From an uncultured Clostridia bacterium (GTDB lineage: Bacteria > Bacillota > Clostridia > TANB77 > CAG-508): 9,737 nucleotides of DNA. This document shows, piece after piece, positions 7,401-9,737 of this stretch. A program made the position numbers and the translations under genes. The stretch lies in the NCBI GenBank assembly GCA_947624405.1, contig CANQKB010000055.1:1-9737 (forward strand), in the 5' to 3' direction. A model generated the notes under the pieces. The model did no database searches and was not told the origin of the DNA. It worked only from the letters and a program-made list of their open reading frames with translations. Position 1 is the first letter of the stretch. Every line of letters starts with the position of its first letter.

Positions 7401-7954
7401 TTTGTTCTTTCTAGCTTTTTTTCAGCTTCTATTTTTCTTGTTTTATATTTTACTATTCCTGCAGCTTCTTCAAAAATATTTCTTCTATCTTCTGATTTAT
7501 TACTTAATATTTCATCTATTCTACCTTGCCCAATAATTGAATATCCATCTTTTCCTATTCCTGTATCCATAAATAGTTCTATTATGTCTTTTAATCTGCA
7601 TGGTGTTTTATTTATATAGTATTCTGATTCTCCACTTCTAAATAGCTTTCTTGTGACTGTTACTTCTGTGTATTCAATTGGAAATCTATTATCTGTATTA
7701 TCAAATACTAAAGATACTTCTGCAAAGCCAAGTGATTTTCTGTTTTGTGTTCCTGCAAATATGACATCTTCGGCTTTTGCGCCTCTTAATGATTTCATGC
7801 TTTGTTCACCTAATACCCAACGTATTGCATCTGCTATGTTGCTTTTTCCTGAACCATTTGGTCCTATTACTGTTGTTATTCCTGGCATAAATTCTAATAC
7901 TGTTTTGTCTGCAAATGATTTGAATCCATGCATTTCTAGCCTTTTAAGATACAT
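4403..7954 (-). CDS. smc: Chromosome partition protein SMC
   Basis: Structural maintenance of chromosomes ATPase, the core of the SMC-ScpA-ScpB condensin that loads at parS/ParB sites and organises the nucleoid. 1183 aa, normal for bacterial SMC. The N-terminal head carries Walker A GPNGSGKS (31-38) and the Q-loop region GQGRIDEIL (142-150). Two coiled-coil arms run at about 170-515 and 680-1020. The globular hinge lies at about 520-675 and includes GLSGVLSDL and GAITGGSYA. The C-terminal head has signature LSGGE (1093-1097), Walker B VLDE with catalytic E1122, the following D-loop ALDD, and the H-loop ITH (H1153). ATG start with AGGAGG (7966-7961) 6 nt upstream. It follows the hydrolase gene by 14 nt, so they share a transcript and possibly translational coupling. 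The usual neighbours rnc and ftsY are not beside it. All ATPase motifs are intact. Confidence 0.98.
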   Translation of the reverse strand: MYLKRLEMHGFKSFADKTVLEFMPGITTVIGPNGSGKSNIADAIRWVLGEQSMKSLRGAKAEDVIFAGTQNRKSLGFAEVSLVFDNTDNRFPIEYTEVTVTRKLFRSGESEYYINKTPCRLKDIIELFMDTGIGKDGYSIIGQGRIDEILSNKSEDRRNIFEEAAGIVKYKTRKIEAEKKLERTKLNLLRINDILTEIEQNLSPLKIQAEKAKEFLNLREELKQLEIGLFIHNIETYKQNLEKIVKDEEILMAQNEDETKVQEKLNELKQNLKIEIDKITTEIENTQNSGSQNIQEKEKLNSEINVSNERIINNKTNYSRYEKEIEEINTRNIELEEEKTQRIEKKERLFANKEKFEKELTEKEEELKKLTGTLTEKEKEIEGKKEQVEKYTDEKYENLNEISTIDVTNENIDKRLKTLKYEIQISISELDSTNLTKQDISKVVEQAENQKNKITKQIEEVISKKEEEEKALKKFSETINEMQSAYRVKESKLKFLVETEKEKEGYSKTVKSLLFAVDRNENLKKGLSGVLSDLITVDAKYQIAIEMALGSTLQNFVTETEQDAKKMVEYLRENKLGRASFLPISSVHGKKLEYFNKNNIKGEIVLASDIIKTEKKYEQIILNLLGRTVIVEDIGQAIELAKQNKYSFKIVTLKGDVINPSGAITGGSYAQKTVNILGRKGQIKELEEQLKESEKNIKVLIEQRANLEKNTSGYDEEIENLRQKIQEIQITYATDNQKLIAVNENLQKLREKIDKSKNEVTELENEKKTNIEKKQTLNETINKNTEIMKQLKEEIEEFAKLNADNQKYIDDLNFDVTNLKISVSSFNESELSINEMVDRINQDIENNKTSISNKQETMKNILTENEELQNKIISYKEKIKEIDEKMENSSTIVENLKNERNEKNRKLENTEEEIKTNMQTLDSLKEEIIKIGIKKEKAKEDIDKDTNKLWEEYEITPNNAGDNYKRPENIANTNKRVNELRNKIKDLGSVNIDSINEYKETSKRYDFLCEQRLDIENTMANLKKVIQEMLNIMKEQFKTKFDIINKNFGEVFKELFGGGKAKLILEDEENLLECGIEIVAEPPGKKLQNMTLLSGGERAFTAIALLFAMLEINPSPFCVLDEIEAALDDVNVYRFAEYIKKFAKETQFLVITHRKGTMEAGNSVYGITMEESGISKLLSIKLK

Positions 7955-7968
7955 TTTTTGCCTCCTTT

Positions 7969-8595
7969 TTATATAAGTACTTTTACTTCTTTATTTTTTA
8001 CAAGTTTTGCAAATTTTTCTCCATCTTCTTTTTCTCCAACTATACTACCATAGTGTGTTGGTATTACTATTTTTGATTCTATTGTGTTTGCAAGTTCTGC
8101 CGCTTCTTTATATGACATCGTATATGTTCCACCTATTGGAATTAATGCAATATCACACTTTATTTTTTGTATTTCTTTAATATTATCTGTGTCTCCAGCA
8201 ATGTATATTTTTTCGCCGTTTATTTCTAATATGAACCCAACCCAGTTATTCTGTTTTGGGTGAAATGGTTTGTTTATATTGTATGCAGGTGTTGTTTGAA
8301 TTTTTATACCATCTATTATATGTTCTTCATTGGGCTTTACTATTACTACTTTGTTTTTGTCTTTGATTATATCTAATGCAGCTTTTTTTGAACTTTCTAC
8401 TGTTATTATTGTAGTTTCTTGCTTTATTACCTTTTCTATGTCTTCTTTTGAGAAATGATCATAGTGCGAGTGTGTGCTGAATATGTAGTCTGCATCATTA
8501 TAGTTTTTTTCTATTTTGAATGGATCTATATATATTATTTTTTCTCCTGTGATTTTTATACTACTATGGCATAGTACTTCTATTTTATTTTTCAT
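7969..8595 (-). CDS. UlaG-like metallo-beta-lactamase-fold hydrolase
   Basis: A cytoplasmic metal-dependent hydrolase of the MBL superfamily, in the UlaG-like/COG2220 branch, 208 aa and short for the fold. Metal-binding motifs are visible: H10 near the N-terminus (LCHSS), HxHxDH as H42-S-H44-Y-D46-H47, H112 in the central loop after PAYN, GDTD with D135, and PTHYG with H181. No signal peptide or membrane span. The substrate cannot be told: relatives include L-ascorbate 6-phosphate lactonase and many proteins of unknown activity. ATG start with AGGAGG (8610-8605) 9 nt upstream. It is the upstream partner of smc, its stop being directly followed by the smc ribosome binding site. The pairing may only reflect shared transcription. 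The fold call is firm; the function is open. Confidence 0.9.
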   Translation of the reverse strand: MKNKIEVLCHSSIKITGEKIIYIDPFKIEKNYNDADYIFSTHSHYDHFSKEDIEKVIKQETTIITVESSKKAALDIIKDKNKVVIVKPNEEHIIDGIKIQTTPAYNINKPFHPKQNNWVGFILEINGEKIYIAGDTDNIKEIQKIKCDIALIPIGGTYTMSYKEAAELANTIESKIVIPTHYGSIVGEKEDGEKFAKLVKNKEVKVLI

Positions 8596-8669
8596 TTTTA
8601 TATTCCTCCTTGTATATTATCATATATTGAACTTTTTTTCTAGTATTTTGTTTTTAGTAAAAACTATTT

Positions 8670-8717
8670 TTAATACTTGCATTTTTTTATTTTTGTGTTA
8701 TAATTAGTTTGACACAT
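8670..8717 (-). CDS. Possible 15-aa leader peptide upstream of the hydrolase
   Basis: ATG at 8717-8715 lies 6 nt after a perfect GGAGGT (8729-8724), and the frame reads MCQTNYNTKIKKCKY before TAA. Its stop lies 74 nt before the hydrolase ATG. Such a strong ribosome binding site in front of a very short frame suggests a translated leader or a gene lost down to its start. The peptide resembles nothing I know, and a hairpin overlaps and follows its end. No run of one regulatory amino acid is present, so classical attenuation is not obvious. Confidence 0.3.
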   Translation of the reverse strand: MCQTNYNTKIKKCKY

Positions 8718-8804
8718 TTGATTACCTCCAATACAAAAAGTTTTTCATCATTTAACATTGTATTATTTAGTAATCTTATGTGTCTTTTTTTATTTTGTTT
8801 ATAT

Positions 8805-8936
8805 TTATAATAGTTTGCTCCAATTTTCTTCTACGTTTGGCGTTTCTTCTATTATGTTTCTTTCTATAAAGTGCTTGTATATCAGCTTGTTTATAGATTT
8901 TTTGTTATTATTTTTTCACAATAATATTATTTTCAT
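8805..8936 (-). pseudogene. Degraded coding remnant downstream of the restriction-modification gene
   Basis: One frame on the - strand reads from ATG 8936-8934 for six codons, meets TGA (8918-8916), then continues for 36 codons to TAA 8807-8805. The second part has a protein-like end, including IYKHFIERN and IEETPNVEENWSKLL with Pro, Trp and Glu, unlike the Asn/Lys/Ile-only sequence expected from random AT-rich DNA. No ribosome binding site precedes the ATG, and there is no ATG, GTG or TTG start after the TGA. I read it as the tail of a gene that has decayed or been cut. I do not recognise the family. Confidence 0.35.
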
Positions 8937-8957
8937 ATAATACTAAAATACGCCTTT

Positions 8958-9737
8958 TTAATTTAATTTAAATTCTTCTATTACTTTAATATCATTTTTA
9001 TCCAACTTCAATATCTTATATAATTGTTTTTCAATTTTATCTATTGCTTTATTATCATTTTCTTTCGGCCATTCAATTGAATCATAAATAGCATTAAAAT
9101 CAGGTAAATAATATAAAAAGTTGTCCGGTGTCATAGCATTTATAACCTTGGCAAATTTTGTTGATAAATATTTTTTGCAATTTTCAACTTTTTCCTTATT
9201 ATCTGAATCATAAATACATTTTTTAGACCTACCAAAGCATTCATCTTTACTTAATATTTCCAAATTTTCAGAATTTACAAAACTCTCATTTAGGCGCGCA
9301 GATGGTAAAACTAGTTTATATTCATTTGTAGGTTTTCTATCTAAATCTTCTGTTTTTATATAAAACCACTTACTTTTTCCACCAGATCCCTTTTTATGAT
9401 TAGTTAACACTTTTGTATATCCTTTTGGAGCTTTTTTGGTTCTATCGACTTCTTTCTTCAAAACACTCGATGGATGATCTTCAACAAAACCTGACTCACA
9501 CACTTTTTTTACATTACTAAATTTAAATGTTTCTATATATTCTTCCAATTTATTTGCTAAATTAATAAATTCTTTTATAACTGGTAATATTTTATCCGTT
9601 CTCTCTATATCTATATCTTGATAAGTAATTAATTTTTTTTGCTTAGATTTATCTTTGTTATAATAAACTAAACCAACATCTCCTGGAATCCTTCTAACTG
9701 CATCACCAAACACAGATTCTTCTCCTGGAATATGTTT
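8958..9737 (-). CDS. Probable Eco57I-type restriction-modification methylase, C-terminal part (5' end cut)
   Basis: The frame is open through the right edge of the window, so the 259 visible residues are the C-terminal part of a longer protein; the GTG at 9713 is internal and not the start. The stretch VLPSARLNESFVNS, then FGRSKKC, a segment ending YLSTKFAKV, and the ending PDF...SIEWPK...IDKIEKQLYKIL resemble the target-recognition and C-terminal region of Eco57I-like type II (and some type III) enzymes, where methylase and sometimes nuclease share one chain. The catalytic NPPY-type motif and SAM-binding site would lie outside the window. It has no membrane span or signal. A GCG-CGC codon pair near 9295 is unusual in this AT-rich setting. 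The assignment is by remembered family pattern, not by a catalytic motif. An accessory gene of this type next to smc suggests an insertion point. Confidence 0.6.
   Translation of the reverse strand, partial: KHIPGEESVFGDAVRRIPGDVGLVYYNKDKSKQKKLITYQDIDIERTDKILPVIKEFINLANKLEEYIETFKFSNVKKVCESGFVEDHPSSVLKKEVDRTKKAPKGYTKVLTNHKKGSGGKSKWFYIKTEDLDRKPTNEYKLVLPSARLNESFVNSENLEILSKDECFGRSKKCIYDSDNKEKVENCKKYLSTKFAKVINAMTPDNFLYYLPDFNAIYDSIEWPKENDNKAIDKIEKQLYKILKLDKNDIKVIEEFKLN

Larger units (their letters stand above)
8596..8957. other. 362-bp stretch between the hydrolase and the restriction-modification gene
   Basis: Very AT-rich, with no full-length gene. It holds a possible 15-aa leader peptide (8670-8717, -), an AT-rich hairpin (AGTATT/AATACT outer arms with GTTTTT/AAAAAC inside, 8642-8677) and a decayed coding remnant (8805-8936, -). 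I find no clear promoter for the hydrolase: GATAAT lies about 20 nt upstream of its AGGAGG but lacks a good -35. Confidence 0.5.

Noticed and set aside
8709..8736. TTGACA with 17-bp spacer and TACAAA on the + strand
   Set aside because: The -10 is weak and no + strand gene follows; it lies over the start of the 15-aa frame on the other strand.
8916..8918. In-frame TGA in the remnant read as a recoded Trp codon
   Set aside because: smc and clpC in the same window use TGG for conserved tryptophans, so there is no support for TGA reassignment.
8758..8940. 60-aa hydrophobic + strand frame
   Set aside because: No ribosome binding site; it is antisense to the - strand remnant at 8805-8936.

Overview
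The window comes from a very AT-rich, low-GC Gram-positive genome of the Clostridia type. This rests on the gene content (a ClpC-type unfoldase with UVR domain, bacterial SMC, an SpoVD/FtsI-like transpeptidase, a small four-cysteine protein of a kind common in clostridia), strong AGGAGG ribosome binding sites, frequent AAA/ATA/GAA codons and two TTG starts. TGG is used for Trp and TGA/TAA as stops, so I see no sign of a variant code. I cannot name a species.

Layout, left to right. 1-1225 (-): 5' part of a class B penicillin-binding protein, cut by the window edge. 1226-1500: divergent intergenic region holding promoter-like elements, a hairpin touching the PBP Shine-Dalgarno and a strong intrinsic terminator on the + strand. 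1501-1626 (+): a 41-aa four-cysteine protein, the only + strand gene, whose stop lies 2 bases from the stop of clpC. 1629-4067 (-): clpC. 4068-4211: clpC leader and promoter, with operator-like repeats. 4212-4328 (-): a 38-aa small gene. 4353-4392: hairpin behind smc. 4403-7954 (-): smc. 7969-8595 (-): UlaG-like metallo-beta-lactamase-fold hydrolase, 14 nt upstream of smc. 8596-8957: non-coding or degraded stretch with a possible 15-aa leader peptide and a gene remnant. 8958-9737 (-): C-terminal part of a probable Eco57I-type restriction-modification methylase, cut by the right edge.

How the genes fit together. The hydrolase and smc are almost certainly one transcript; smc probably ends at the 4353-4392 hairpin, with the 38-aa gene reached by read-through. 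clpC has its own extended -10 promoter and is not in a ctsR-mcsA-mcsB operon. These are mostly housekeeping functions (cell-wall synthesis, proteolysis, chromosome organisation). The right end looks accessory: a restriction-modification gene followed by a decayed reading frame. I found no tRNA, rRNA, CRISPR array, insertion sequence or phage gene. I do not see a clear novel system. The best leads are the 38-aa gene between smc and clpC, the clpC leader repeats, and the regulated-looking region in front of the four-cysteine protein.
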